Source: Nocardia asteroides (GTDB taxonomy: Bacteria > Actinomycetota > Actinomycetes > Mycobacteriales > Mycobacteriaceae). From it: 64,000 bases of DNA. The DNA is taken from NCBI RefSeq assembly GCF_021183625.1, contig NZ_CP089214.1, forward strand, positions 558,001 to 622,000, written 5' to 3'. The translations under genes and the position numbers were made by a program. The notes under the pieces are model-generated. The model saw only the letters and a program-made list of their open reading frames with translations. It was not told where the DNA came from and made no database searches. Of this stretch, positions 43,548-52,318 are shown piece by piece. Position 1 is the stretch's first letter. Every line of letters starts with the position of its first letter.

Positions 43548-44393
43548 GTGGCCAAGAGCTATCACCTGCTGAGCACGTGCGCGGCGCCGCCGACCGGCGG
43601 TGCCCGAGCCGCCTTCGCGCGCAGCGTGCGCACGGTCGTGGACGGGTTCGTCGAGCACGAAGCGTATGTCGCCGCGGCGGAGCGCTCTTCGGTCCGTGCG
43701 GCCGATCTGGCTACCTGGGCGCCGCTGGATGTGAATCCGGTCATCGAACTGCTGCGATGCGCGCCCGAGCGGGCGGCCGTGGTGTCGCGATTCAACGCGT
43801 TCAACGCCGCCGCGCCGCTCGGCGTGGTCTCGCGCGTGGACGGCTCACGGCTCGAGCGCAGCTCCGGCGATGAGCGGCGCGCGGCGATCATGGCGCTCGC
43901 CTTCGACTGGCTGACCCGCAATCGCGCGCCCGACGAACCGCGGCGGCTGCTCACACTCCAGGACGACCTCGGCGGGAGCGCCGACGTCGTGCGGGACGTG
44001 GTCACCCGGCTCTACGACACCCCGTGGGCGAGCGTGGAGGAGGTCGTCGCGGCGCTGGGGTGCCGCCGGCGTTCGTTGCAGCGCGCGCTCACGACCGAGC
44101 AGGTGACCTTTCGGGCGCTGCGCCAGGCGGTCCGGCTCACGACGGCCGGGTACCGGCTCCGCAACAGCGGTGACTCCATGACCCGCATTGCCCACGACGC
44201 CGGGTTCTTCGACTCCGCGCACTTCTGTCGCGCGTGGCGCACGGCGTGCGGAGTGTCTCCCTCGCTCTACCGCAGCTGGGCCGCGGGCGACCGCCCGGGT
44301 GGAGACCGCCGCCGAGATTCTCGAATCGCTCAGCGCAGCAGCGGAATGACCGGGGCGAAGGTCTCCATGCTGTCCTCCAGCACGGTGATATAG
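43548..44393 (+). CDS. AraC-type transcriptional regulator with a repeat-derived C-terminus
   Basis: A 281-residue protein. The C-terminal AraC HTH pair is near residues 170-245 (RRRSLQRALTTEQVTFRALR, then MTRIAHDAGFFDSAHFCRAW and GVSPSLYRSW). Such proteins normally stop just after YRxxxG. Here the frame runs on into the right-hand 56-bp repeat and into the convergent LLM gene, adding about 35 unrelated residues (GDRPGGDRRRDSRIAQRSSG). The junction near 44293 thus seems to have removed the natural stop. GTG start at 43548. It is divergent from the O-methyltransferase gene. Confidence 0.75.
   Translation: MAKSYHLLSTCAAPPTGGARAAFARSVRTVVDGFVEHEAYVAAAERSSVRAADLATWAPLDVNPVIELLRCAPERAAVVSRFNAFNAAAPLGVVSRVDGSRLERSSGDERRAAIMALAFDWLTRNRAPDEPRRLLTLQDDLGGSADVVRDVVTRLYDTPWASVEEVVAALGCRRRSLQRALTTEQVTFRALRQAVRLTTAGYRLRNSGDSMTRIAHDAGFFDSAHFCRAWRTACGVSPSLYRSWAAGDRPGGDRRRDSRIAQRSSGMTGAKVSMLSSSTVI
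44294..44349 (+). repeat. 56-bp direct repeat, right copy
   Basis: Near-identical (54/56) to 42629-42684. Within it, the first 36 or so bases supply part of the extended AraC C-terminus, and its last 20 bases are the 3' end and stop codon of the minus-strand LLM gene. The ancestral monooxygenase and LLM genes were therefore probably convergent with overlapping ends. Confidence 0.95.
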
Positions 44394-45214
44394 CCGAAAC
44401 CCCAGCGCTCCCTGCGCTCGCGCAGCCGCTCGGCCATCTCGCGCGGGGTGCCGACCAGCAGGATCGGCAGCTCTTCCGGCCTGCCCGCGATCTCGGCGGG
44501 CAGCATGGCGCCGAACTGCTCGAGCAGCGCCTCCCGCTCGCCGGGCGCGGCGACCTTCTGGATGAGCAGGTTGAACTCGACGTCGTCGGCGCGCGCACCG
44601 AGCAGTTCGCGCGCGGTGCCGATCCGCTCCCCGTAGGCGGCCGGGCCCGCGGCCACCAGCGGGCCGCCGTGGGTGGCGGCGGCCGCGCCGGTGAAGCCGA
44701 TGATGTCGGCGTGCTCGGCGGCGAGGCCGAGCAGCTTGTCGCCCCAGCCCGCGATCAGCACCGGAGGGCCGCCGGGGCGGGCGGGGCGCGGCTGGTAGCC
44801 GGGGTCGGCGAGCAGTTCCCCGATGGTGCGGAGTGCCTCGGCCAGCTGCGCGATCCTGGCGCCGCCGGTGCCGAACGGGATGGCGGCGGCGTCGAACTCC
44901 TCGCGCACGTAGCCCGCGCCGACGCCGAGCTCCAGCCGCCCGCCGGTGATCCCGTCGACCGTGGCGATCTCCCTGGCGAGCAGCACCGGGTTGTAGAACG
45001 GAGTGTTCAGCACGAAGGTGGTGAGCCGAGGGGTCTCGGTCACCTCGGCGGCCAGCACCAGCGAGGGGAACGGCGCGGGCATGCCGAGGTGGTCGGCGAC
45101 GCCGAGCACGTCGAAGCCGAGCTCCTCGGCCCGCCTGCACTTGGCGGCCCACTCGGCCCGCGACCCCGAGGCGATCATGTTGACACCGAACCGGAACGAT
45201 CGTTGTGCGCCCAC
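44330..45214 (-). CDS. LLM class F420-dependent oxidoreductase
   Basis: A 294-residue luciferase-like TIM-barrel enzyme of the TIGR03621 type. Features are FRFGVNMIASGSRAEWAAK at the start, LGVADHLGMPAPFPSL near residue 36, PFYNPVLLAREIATVDGITG near 72, RLELGVGAGYVREEF near 93 and PVLIAGWGDKLLGLAAEHAD near 150. These use reduced deazaflavin F420 as hydride donor; substrate not known. The last codons lie in the right 56-bp repeat. Confidence 0.9.
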   Translation of the reverse strand: MGAQRSFRFGVNMIASGSRAEWAAKCRRAEELGFDVLGVADHLGMPAPFPSLVLAAEVTETPRLTTFVLNTPFYNPVLLAREIATVDGITGGRLELGVGAGYVREEFDAAAIPFGTGGARIAQLAEALRTIGELLADPGYQPRPARPGGPPVLIAGWGDKLLGLAAEHADIIGFTGAAAATHGGPLVAAGPAAYGERIGTARELLGARADDVEFNLLIQKVAAPGEREALLEQFGAMLPAEIAGRPEELPILLVGTPREMAERLRERRERWGFGYITVLEDSMETFAPVIPLLR

Positions 45215-45246
45215 CCGACCTGTCTACCGCACGGGCGGTGCGGTGG

Positions 45247-47430
45247 TCATCCCGCGTCCACCGGCTCGGCCTGTTTCGGCGCGGCGGGCACCCATTCGCG
45301 CAGCGGCTGCACCACGGCGCCGTAGAAGGCGTCGGTCGCGGTGGTGACCCCGGTGACGAAGCCGGCGGCGGTGCCGGAGCGCCGCGCGCCCATGGGGAAG
45401 CTCTGGCGCAGGGTGAAGGCGACGACGGTGCCTGCGCGGCCCTGGGTGAGCACCTTGGGGTTCGCGCGCACGGTGTCGAGCCGCTCGCACGCCTCGTTGC
45501 CGCGCTCGGAGAACATCGCCTCCACGGTGATGTCGGCGGGGGCGTCCCCGAGCTGCCGCAGCAGCCAGGCCACGCGGCGTCCGGCGGCGCCCTCGTCGGG
45601 GGCGTCCAGGGAGACCGCGCAGCGGATCTTGGCGGTGCGCACGTCGGCGGCGACCACCAGGTCGCCCGCGGTCTCCGGAATCCGCAGCACCGCCTCGAAG
45701 ACGCCGTCGGCGGCGAGCCGCTCGGCGACGGCGGCACTGCGCGCGGCGGGGTCGGTGGTGTGTCTGCGCGGCAGGACGTGTTTCACCGTGACACCGAGCT
45801 CGGCGGTGAGCCGCAGCGCGAGGTGGCGGGAGAGCGAGGTCCAGGTGTCGGCGACGGCGAGCGCCTTCTGGTCGCTCGCGCGCAGGGTGCCGGCGGTGAC
45901 GGCGTCGCGCACCGCGACCCAGTGCCTGCCCATGTCGACGAACTCGCTCGCGCCGGAGCGGGGATGCTCCAGGTAGCGCAGGAATTCGGCGAGCAGCCAG
46001 GCGCGCAGCTCGTCCTCGATGCCGCCGTGCGCGAGCAGCATCCGCGCCTCGTGCGCGACCTCGGCCCAGGAGAGGTGGCGCAGCGCGACCTTGGCGAGCT
46101 TGCGCCGGTCCACCTCGACCGGCAGCTCGCCCGGGCCTGCGGGGACGTCGTTGGAGAGGCTGACCACGACGTCGTATTTCCGGCGGCGCGCGACGTCGAG
46201 GTAGTTCTCCAGCTGGTCCCGGCGCAGTCTGCCGTTGCCGGTCTTGACCTCGAGCAGTGCGGTCCAGATCTTGCCGCCGCGCTGCACGCGCAGCACCGCA
46301 TCGGGCACCACCTTGCCGTCGCCGCGTTCGTACTGCACCTCGAGGTAGCCCTCGAACGCGCCGACGGGTGCGCCGATCCGGGCGCAGATCGCCCGCGCGA
46401 ACGGCTTCACCGCCTGCATGGTGGCGACGAATGCCGAGGTGGCGCGGCGCTCCTGCTCGTCCCCCGCGCCGATGCCGGCGACCGAGAAGAGGCGGGCGGT
46501 CTGCCAGCCGTCCTCGCCGAGGGCGAAGGTCATGGGCTCGGCGCGTTTGACCGCCGCGCGTTTGGCGGTGCGCACTCCCCGGCGGGCGACGGTGCGCACC
46601 GGTTCGGGTGCGGCGGTGGTCGCAGTGCTGGTCGCAGTGCTGGTCGCGGCGGTGACAGCGGCTTCCGCCGCGGTGATCGCGGTGGTCGCGGCATCGACGG
46701 CGGTGACCACGGCAGCCGCGACAGCGCGGTTACCCGAGGCAGCCGCGGCGGCCCGGTCACCCGAGGCAGCCACGTCCGTCCGGTCACCGGGGGCGGGCAC
46801 CACGGCGTCCGTCCGGTCACCGGGAGCGGTGACGACGGTGTCCGTCCGATCGTGGGTCTGCGGGAGCGCGTCGTCTTCCGGGCCCGGCTCGGTCCCGTCC
46901 TCGTCGATATCGACGCCGAAGGCGGTGGCGAGCCCGGCCAGCCCGGAGTCCCACCCCTGCCCGACCGTGCGCACCTTCCACTCGGCCCCGCGCCGGTAGA
47001 TCTCGCCGAAGACGAAGGCCGACTCGGTGGTGGCGTCGGCGGTGACGTACTCGGCCAGCGAACCGCCCGCACCGTCCACCACCCGCAGCGCGAGCTTGCC
47101 GAGGTCGCCGAAGGCGCCGGTGCCGACGCTGCCAGCCAGCGCGATCGTGTGCACCTCGGCGGGCACCGCCGCGAGGTCGACCGCGATCCGCGCCTGGGCC
47201 CCCTCCTCGGTGGCGCCGGTGCCGAGGAAGACCACCGAGCCGTCGGCCGATTCCGGCTGGTTGTAGAAGACGAAGTCGCTGTCCCCCTGTACCTTCCGGT
47301 CGGCGCCGAGGAGCAGGGCCGAGGCGTCGACCTCGACCTCGTTCTCGGTCCAGCCGAGCACGACGTCGATGCGCTCGACATCACCGGGCAACGCGATGTT
47401 CTGCCCCTTGGACAGCATCGGAGACGTCAC
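45247..47430 (-). CDS. TerD-domain protein fused to a PD-(D/E)XK nuclease-like domain
   Basis: A 727-residue fusion. Residues 5-178 are a TerD domain (ALPGDVERIDVVLGW, SDFVFYNQPES, then AEYVTADATTESAFVFGEIY), a calcium-binding tellurite-resistance/stress fold. Residues 180-300 are a low-complexity Ala/Thr/Asp linker with repeated PGDRTD units. The C-terminal part has an endonuclease-like core: PDAVLRV at 376-382 and LLEVKTGNG at 392-400 (E394 and K396), followed by Q406 in RRDQLENYLDVARRRKYDV, the usual PD-(D/E)XK layout. Such TerD fusions are thought to act in membrane-linked stress or defence systems; the nuclease role is inferred. Start GTG 47430; an in-frame ATG is at 47418. Confidence 0.82.
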   Translation of the reverse strand: MTSPMLSKGQNIALPGDVERIDVVLGWTENEVEVDASALLLGADRKVQGDSDFVFYNQPESADGSVVFLGTGATEEGAQARIAVDLAAVPAEVHTIALAGSVGTGAFGDLGKLALRVVDGAGGSLAEYVTADATTESAFVFGEIYRRGAEWKVRTVGQGWDSGLAGLATAFGVDIDEDGTEPGPEDDALPQTHDRTDTVVTAPGDRTDAVVPAPGDRTDVAASGDRAAAAASGNRAVAAAVVTAVDAATTAITAAEAAVTAATSTATSTATTAAPEPVRTVARRGVRTAKRAAVKRAEPMTFALGEDGWQTARLFSVAGIGAGDEQERRATSAFVATMQAVKPFARAICARIGAPVGAFEGYLEVQYERGDGKVVPDAVLRVQRGGKIWTALLEVKTGNGRLRRDQLENYLDVARRRKYDVVVSLSNDVPAGPGELPVEVDRRKLAKVALRHLSWAEVAHEARMLLAHGGIEDELRAWLLAEFLRYLEHPRSGASEFVDMGRHWVAVRDAVTAGTLRASDQKALAVADTWTSLSRHLALRLTAELGVTVKHVLPRRHTTDPAARSAAVAERLAADGVFEAVLRIPETAGDLVVAADVRTAKIRCAVSLDAPDEGAAGRRVAWLLRQLGDAPADITVEAMFSERGNEACERLDTVRANPKVLTQGRAGTVVAFTLRQSFPMGARRSGTAAGFVTGVTTATDAFYGAVVQPLREWVPAAPKQAEPVDAG

Positions 47431-47541
47431 TGCCGCACACCCCTCATCCACGCGATTCGGAAGACCCCCGTCGCCCACCCGGGCAACGCAGCACATGTCG
47501 CGCGAACTGTGGTCGCCGTTACAGACGCTAGGTGCGGGACA

Positions 47542-48564
47542 TCACGCGGGCACCGCTTCGGGTGCGGGGGCGAGCCCGGCGCGGATGAGGCTCTCGGCGG
47601 TGTCGACGATGGATTCGCGCACCGGCCGCATGCTCCAGCCCAGCTCGGTGCGGGCCTTCTCCGCACTGACCTGTTCGCGGATACCGAGATTCGGCACCGT
47701 GAGCCGGACGCCGCGGTCGAAGAGCGCGACGGTGCGCACCACCAGGTCCGGGATGGTCCGGCTCGGGATGCGGTAGCCACGCGGGCCGAACTCCTCGTCC
47801 AGCACCCGCGCGATGTCGGCGAAGGAGAGCGAATCGCCAGCGCAGATATAGCGGTTGCCCGCGGCGGCGGGGGTCTCCAGGGCGAGCCGGTGCGCCACGG
47901 CGAGGTCGCGGACGTCGACCGGAACCCAGCCCACCTTCGGCATGCCCGGCATCTCGCGGGCCAGCAGCCTGCGCACCGGCTCGTGCGAGGTGCTGGTGGC
48001 GGCGCCGAGCAGCGGGCCGAGGATCATGCCGGGGTTGAGCACGACCAGCTCGGGGCCGTCCGGGTGCGCGGCGGCGAAATCCCAGGCGGCGCGCTCGGCG
48101 AGCACCTTGCTCTTGGGGTAGGCGGTCGCCTTCTCGACCACGGTCCAGTCGGCCTCGGTGCGCACCCCGTCGTCACCGTGGCCGTAGACGATGGCGGCGG
48201 TGGACGAGGTCTGCACCACCCGGCGCACCCCGGCGGCCGCGGCGTGGCGCAGTACCCGCAGCGTGCCGTCGACCGCGGGGCGGATCAGGTCGTCCTCGTG
48301 CTTCGGCGGCGCGGCGGGGAACGGCGAGGCGACGTGCAGCACGCCCTCGACTCCGGTCATCGCCTCGGCCCAGCCCGCGTCGGTGAGCAGGTCGGCCTCG
48401 GCGAATTCGAGGTCGCCGCCGAGCGCGGTCAGGTGTTCGCGCCTGCCGGTGGCGGCGGCGTCGCGCACCGTGGCGCGGACCGCGTACCCGGCGCGCAGGA
48501 GTTCGGCGACGCAGTGTCCGGCGAGGAATCCGGTCGCGCCGGTGACGAGGATGCGGGGGCTCAT
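47542..48564 (-). CDS. NAD-dependent epimerase/dehydratase family (extended SDR) protein
   Basis: A 340-residue extended SDR: ILVTGATGFLAGHCVAELL at the N-terminus, DLEFAEADLL near residue 52, LHVASPFPAAPP near 76, the catalytic tyrosine and lysine in AYPKSK near 149 and LNPGMILGP near 176. It is close to dihydroflavonol/cinnamoyl reductase-like enzymes of unknown substrate in actinobacteria. Divergent from a tetR gene, with two operator-like repeats in the gap, so probably repressed by it. Confidence 0.9.
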   Translation of the reverse strand: MSPRILVTGATGFLAGHCVAELLRAGYAVRATVRDAAATGRREHLTALGGDLEFAEADLLTDAGWAEAMTGVEGVLHVASPFPAAPPKHEDDLIRPAVDGTLRVLRHAAAAGVRRVVQTSSTAAIVYGHGDDGVRTEADWTVVEKATAYPKSKVLAERAAWDFAAAHPDGPELVVLNPGMILGPLLGAATSTSHEPVRRLLAREMPGMPKVGWVPVDVRDLAVAHRLALETPAAAGNRYICAGDSLSFADIARVLDEEFGPRGYRIPSRTIPDLVVRTVALFDRGVRLTVPNLGIREQVSAEKARTELGWSMRPVRESIVDTAESLIRAGLAPAPEAVPA

Positions 48565-48598
48565 CGGGGTCTCCTTCGGTACGCTGGCGGCGACGATC

Positions 48599-48631
48599 TG
48601 AGCGCCGCTCAATTAATCTAAGCATCGCTCA
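48599..48631. promoter_or_regulatory. tandem TetR operator sites
   Basis: TGAGCGCCGCTCA (48599-48611, perfect 6-1-6 inverted repeat) and TAAGCATCGCTCA (48619-48631, one mismatch) lie 7 bases apart in an A/T-rich gap (AATTAATC) between the divergent epimerase and tetR genes. Similar half-sites GCTCA repeated twice suggest two dimers of the same regulator. Confidence 0.7.
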
Positions 48632-48657
48632 GACGCGCTGTCCACTACGCTGATCGG

Positions 48658-49275
48658 GTGCGGCGGACCACCTATCACCACGGAGCGCTCCGCGATGCCC
48701 TGATGGCGGCCTGCCTGCGGCTGCTGGAGTCCGAGGGGCTGGCGGCGGTGAGCCTGCGCCGGGTCGCGCGCGAGGCCGGGGTCAGCACCGGCGCGCCCTA
48801 CCACCACTTCCCCGACCGCTCCGCGCTGCTCTCCGCGCTCTCGGTGCAGGGCTTCGAGCTGCTGGCGGGCGAACTCGCCGCGGCGCGCGCCGCCGCCCCC
48901 GGCCCGCTGGCCGCGCTCACCGCGCTGACGAGCGCCTACGTCGGCTTCTCCCGCGACCACCCGGCACACTTCCGGCTCATGTTCCGCCCCGAGCTCTCCC
49001 AGCCGGAGAAGCACCCGGACGCCACCGTGGCCGGTGACGCCGCCTTCGCCGTACTCACCGACACCATCGCCGAGTGTGTCGCGGCCGGGGCGGTGCCCGA
49101 GCGCGGCGCGGAGACCCTGGCGGTGACCTTCTGGGCGCTGGCGCACGGCCTCGCCTCGCTCTGGCTGGACGGGCAGCTCGCCGAGCGCAGCGATCAGCTC
49201 GGTACCAGCGCCGAGGAGCTGGTCGCCGAGATCCTGCGCGGCTTCGCCGCGCTCGCCACCCCGGCCCCGGGCTGA
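48658..49275 (+). CDS. TetR family transcriptional regulator
   Basis: A 205-residue regulator: HTH in LRRVAREAGVSTGAPYHHFP near residues 37-56 and a WHG-type C-terminal domain (YVGFSRDHPAHFRLMFRPEL near 98). It starts at GTG 48658 and is divergent from the extended SDR gene; the tandem sites at 48599-48631 are its probable operators. The following phosphodiesterase gene begins 14 bases later and may be co-transcribed. Ligand unknown. Confidence 0.93.
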   Translation: MRRTTYHHGALRDALMAACLRLLESEGLAAVSLRRVAREAGVSTGAPYHHFPDRSALLSALSVQGFELLAGELAAARAAAPGPLAALTALTSAYVGFSRDHPAHFRLMFRPELSQPEKHPDATVAGDAAFAVLTDTIAECVAAGAVPERGAETLAVTFWALAHGLASLWLDGQLAERSDQLGTSAEELVAEILRGFAALATPAPG

Positions 49276-49289
49276 CTACAGTCGGCGCC

Positions 49290-50441
49290 GTGCTGCTGAC
49301 CCCCCGCTACGGCGCAGGCGCCCTGGCCGACCTGCTGCCCTCGGTCCTCGCCGCGCTCGGCGTGCCCGGCGAGACCGACGCACTCGACCTCGGCCTCGAC
49401 CCCGCGATCGACCGGATCTGCGTGCTGCTGGTCGACGGCCTCGGCAGCCACCAGCTGGCCGGGCACGCCGCCGACGCCCCGACCCTGACCGCGCTGCCCC
49501 GGCGCACCCTCACCGCCGGTTTCCCCAGCACCACCGCCACCAGCCTGGCCTCCTTCGGCACCGGGCTACCGCCCGGCGAACACGGCCTGGTCGGCTACCT
49601 CATCCGGGTCCCCGGCTTCGACCGCGCGGTGAGCACGCTGCGCTGGACCCTGCACGGCGACGGCGAGCGAACCGACCTGCTGAAGGCGCTCCCCCCGGAG
49701 GAATTCCAGCCGCGCCCAACGGCTTTCGAGCGAGCGGCGGCGCACGGGGTCACCGTGACCCAGGTGGCGCCCGGCTACCAGAACAACTCGGGGCTGAGCC
49801 GGGCGGTGCTGCGCGGCTGCGAATTCCGGCTGGAGGTGTCGGTCGGCGACCTGGTGGACGGGGTGCTCACCGCGCTGGAGGCGGGGCCGCGCGCGCTGGT
49901 CTACGCCTACCACGCCGACCTGGACAGCACCGGGCACCTGCGCGGGCCCGGCTCGCGGGCGTGGCGCGGGGAGCTCGCGCACACCGACCGGATCGTGGCC
50001 GAGATCGCCGAGCGGCTGCCGCCGCGCTCGGCGCTGCTGGTCACCGCCGATCACGGCATGATCGCGCACACCGGCAGCGTGGACGCCGACACCGAGCCCG
50101 CGCTGCGCGCCGGGGTGACGCTGCTGGCCGGCGAGCCGCGCGCCAGGTACGTCTACACCGCCGACGGCGCCACCGCGGATGTCGCCGCGGCCTGGACCGC
50201 CACCCTCGGCGCGGATTTCACCGTGCTCACCGGGGACGAGGCGATCGACCGCGGCTGGTTCGGGCCGGTCGTCTCCGACGCCGTGCGGCCCCGGATCGGC
50301 GACCTGGTGGTGGTCGCGACCGGCACCCGCGGCGTGGTGCGCACCGGCGCGGAGCCGATCCAGTCGGCCATGCTCGGCCACCACGGCTCGCTCACCCCGG
50401 CGGAGCTGGAGATTCCGCTCGCCGTGGCCGCCGCGCTCTAG
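49290..50441 (+). CDS. alkaline phosphatase family protein (type I phosphodiesterase/nucleotide pyrophosphatase-like)
   Basis: A 383-residue metal-dependent phosphodiesterase. Metal and nucleophile motifs are LLVDGLGSH near residue 54, the nucleophile in FPSTTATSLASFGTG near 77, YHADLDSTGHLRG near 208, TADHGMIAHTG near 253 and GHHGSLTPAE near 362. These two-zinc enzymes hydrolyse phosphodiester or pyrophosphate bonds of nucleotides or lipids; no signal peptide is seen, so it is probably cytoplasmic. Start GTG 49290, 14 bases after the tetR stop. Confidence 0.88.
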   Translation: MLLTPRYGAGALADLLPSVLAALGVPGETDALDLGLDPAIDRICVLLVDGLGSHQLAGHAADAPTLTALPRRTLTAGFPSTTATSLASFGTGLPPGEHGLVGYLIRVPGFDRAVSTLRWTLHGDGERTDLLKALPPEEFQPRPTAFERAAAHGVTVTQVAPGYQNNSGLSRAVLRGCEFRLEVSVGDLVDGVLTALEAGPRALVYAYHADLDSTGHLRGPGSRAWRGELAHTDRIVAEIAERLPPRSALLVTADHGMIAHTGSVDADTEPALRAGVTLLAGEPRARYVYTADGATADVAAAWTATLGADFTVLTGDEAIDRGWFGPVVSDAVRPRIGDLVVVATGTRGVVRTGAEPIQSAMLGHHGSLTPAELEIPLAVAAAL

Positions 50442-50450
50442 GCTCACCCC

Positions 50451-50768
50451 ATGCAGACCATCCCGGCCGCCCGCTGCGCGCTCGCGGCCGCCGCGCTCAC
50501 GCTCACCCTCACCGGTTGCACCGACGTGGAGCGCTTCCTGAACAAGGGTGGCGACACCCCGTGCAGCGAGTACATCCGCCAGGATCAGGACACCAAGCGC
50601 ACGACCATCACCAAGTTCGTGCAGGAGCAGCAGAAGACCGACGCGCAGCCCTCCGGCACCGCGGTCGACGCCACCATGATCTCGGTCGACCTGCTCTGCG
50701 GGGCCCAGCGCAATGTCGAGACCCCGATCAAGAACGCCGACGTCGCCGGGATCTTCCTGCAGCGCTAG
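50451..50768 (+). CDS. small lipoprotein
   Basis: A 105-residue lipoprotein: signal with lipobox TLTGC near residue 23 and a mature domain with two cysteines (DTPCSEYIRQD and DLLCGAQ) that may form a disulfide. The layout recalls HdeA-like small actinobacterial proteins, but I am not sure of the family. Ten bases after the phosphodiesterase; its TAG overlaps the convergent dehydrogenase stop by 4 bases. Confidence 0.7.
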   Translation: MQTIPAARCALAAAALTLTLTGCTDVERFLNKGGDTPCSEYIRQDQDTKRTTITKFVQEQQKTDAQPSGTAVDATMISVDLLCGAQRNVETPIKNADVAGIFLQR

Positions 50769-52318
50769 CGGCCGGGCAGGAAGCGCAGCCCGCGGGTGAT
50801 GCCCATCAGCACCCGCTGCCACACCGCGGCGGGCACCAGCGGCGGGGTGTCCAGGTTCAGGAACCGGGTCACCACGACGGTCTGCGGCTCGGTGTACTCG
50901 AGCAGCCCGTCCGCGCCGTGCCTGCGGCCGACCCCGGAGCTGCCCATGCCGCCCATCGGCGCGCCGGTCGTTCCCCAGGCGGGCGCGTACCCCTCGTCCA
51001 CGCACACCGTCCCGGCTCGCAACCGGGCGGCGATCCGCTCGCCGTCGGCCTTGGTGCGCGCCCAGACACTGGCGTTGAGCCCGTACTCGGTGTCGTTGGC
51101 CAGCCGGACCGCCTCGTCCACGCTGTCCACCGGGTAGATCGAGACCAGCGGGCCGAAGGTCTCGGCGCGGCCGCACTCCATCTCGTCGGTGACGTCGGCG
51201 AGCACGGTCGGCTCGAAGAACAGCGGGCCGAGATCGGGGCGGGCCCTGCCGCCTGCCAGGACGGTGGCGCCCTTGGAGGTGGCGTCGGCGACGTGCTTGG
51301 TCACCGTCTCCAGCTGCGCGGCCGAGATGAGCGAGCCGATCTCGGCGGTGTAGCCGTAGCCCGCGCCGAGCCGGGCGGCGCCGACCGCGCGCAGGAACTT
51401 CTCGGTGAACTCGTCGGCGACCGAGCGCTCCACGTAGAGCCGCTCGATCGAGATGCAGAGCTGCCCGGCGTTGGAGAAGCAGGCGCGCACCGCGGCCTTG
51501 GCGGCGCGGTCCAGGTTCGCCCCGCGCGCGACGATCATCGGGTTCTTGCCGCCGAGCTCGGCGGAGAAGCCGATCAACCGGCGCCCGGCCCGCTCGGCCA
51601 GGGTGCGGCCGGTGGCCGACGACCCGGTGAACATGAGGTAGTCGCAGAAGTCGGCGATGGCGGTGCCGACCTCGGTGCCGGGGCCGGGCACCACCTGCAG
51701 CAGCCCGCGCGGCAGCCCGGCGCGGTAGAGCAGGTCGGCGGCGGCCAATGCCGAGAACGGGGTCTGGCTGTCCGGCTTGACCACGACGGCATTGCCCGCG
51801 AGCAGCGCGGGGATCGCGTCGCCGACCGAGAGCAGCATCGGGTAGTTCCAGGGTGCGATCACCCCGACGACGCCCTTGGGCTGGGTCCGCACGCTCGCCC
51901 GGTTCAGCAGCGGGAAGGCGCCCGGCACCGACTGCGGGCGCAGCAGGGCGGGGGCGTTGCGGGTGAACCAGCGGGCCGCGAAGAGCATGCCCATGATCTC
52001 CTCCTGGGCCGCCCAGCGCGCCTTCCCGGTCTCGGCCTGGATGATGTCCATGAGCTCGTCGCGGTGCCGGACCAGCAGCCCGCGGAACCGGTCGAGCACG
52101 GCGGCGCGCTCGGTGGCGTCCCTGGCGGCCCAGCGGGGCTGCGCGGCGCGGGCGGTGCCGAAGGCGGCCTCGACGTCGGCGGCGGTGCCGACCGGGACGG
52201 TGCCGAGCGGCTCGCCGGTGAAGGTCTCCGGGATGGCGCGGGTGCCGCGGGCGTCGGCATCGTCGATCGCGGCGAGATCGCTGAGGCGGGTGAACACGGC
52301 GGGCGCGGGAGCGGGCAT
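50765..52318 (-). CDS. gabD2: succinic semialdehyde dehydrogenase-type aldehyde dehydrogenase
   Basis: A 517-residue NAD(P)-dependent aldehyde dehydrogenase. NAD site GVIAPWNYPMLLSVG near residue 142, glycine loop MFTGSSATGRTLAERAG near 233, the base glutamate in AELGGKNPM near 257, and the nucleophilic cysteine in NAGQLCISIERLYV near 289. The sequence is closest in memory to GabD2 of mycobacteria, which oxidises succinic semialdehyde to succinate in the GABA shunt/alternative TCA route. The ATG at 52318 is preferred to upstream in-frame codons that are not protein-like. Divergent from the conservon. Confidence 0.9.
   Translation of the reverse strand: MPAPAPAVFTRLSDLAAIDDADARGTRAIPETFTGEPLGTVPVGTAADVEAAFGTARAAQPRWAARDATERAAVLDRFRGLLVRHRDELMDIIQAETGKARWAAQEEIMGMLFAARWFTRNAPALLRPQSVPGAFPLLNRASVRTQPKGVVGVIAPWNYPMLLSVGDAIPALLAGNAVVVKPDSQTPFSALAAADLLYRAGLPRGLLQVVPGPGTEVGTAIADFCDYLMFTGSSATGRTLAERAGRRLIGFSAELGGKNPMIVARGANLDRAAKAAVRACFSNAGQLCISIERLYVERSVADEFTEKFLRAVGAARLGAGYGYTAEIGSLISAAQLETVTKHVADATSKGATVLAGGRARPDLGPLFFEPTVLADVTDEMECGRAETFGPLVSIYPVDSVDEAVRLANDTEYGLNASVWARTKADGERIAARLRAGTVCVDEGYAPAWGTTGAPMGGMGSSGVGRRHGADGLLEYTEPQTVVVTRFLNLDTPPLVPAAVWQRVLMGITRGLRFLPGR

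Noticed and set aside
42629..44349. Prophage or integrative-element att sites
   Set aside because: The repeats look att-like, but the 1.6-kb interval has only a methyltransferase and a regulator and no integrase or phage gene; I kept it as an insertion of unknown mechanism.
45205..48621. A 1,138-codon plus-strand frame over the TerD and epimerase genes
   Set aside because: It spans two real convergent-frame genes and their gap and shows no recognisable protein sequence.
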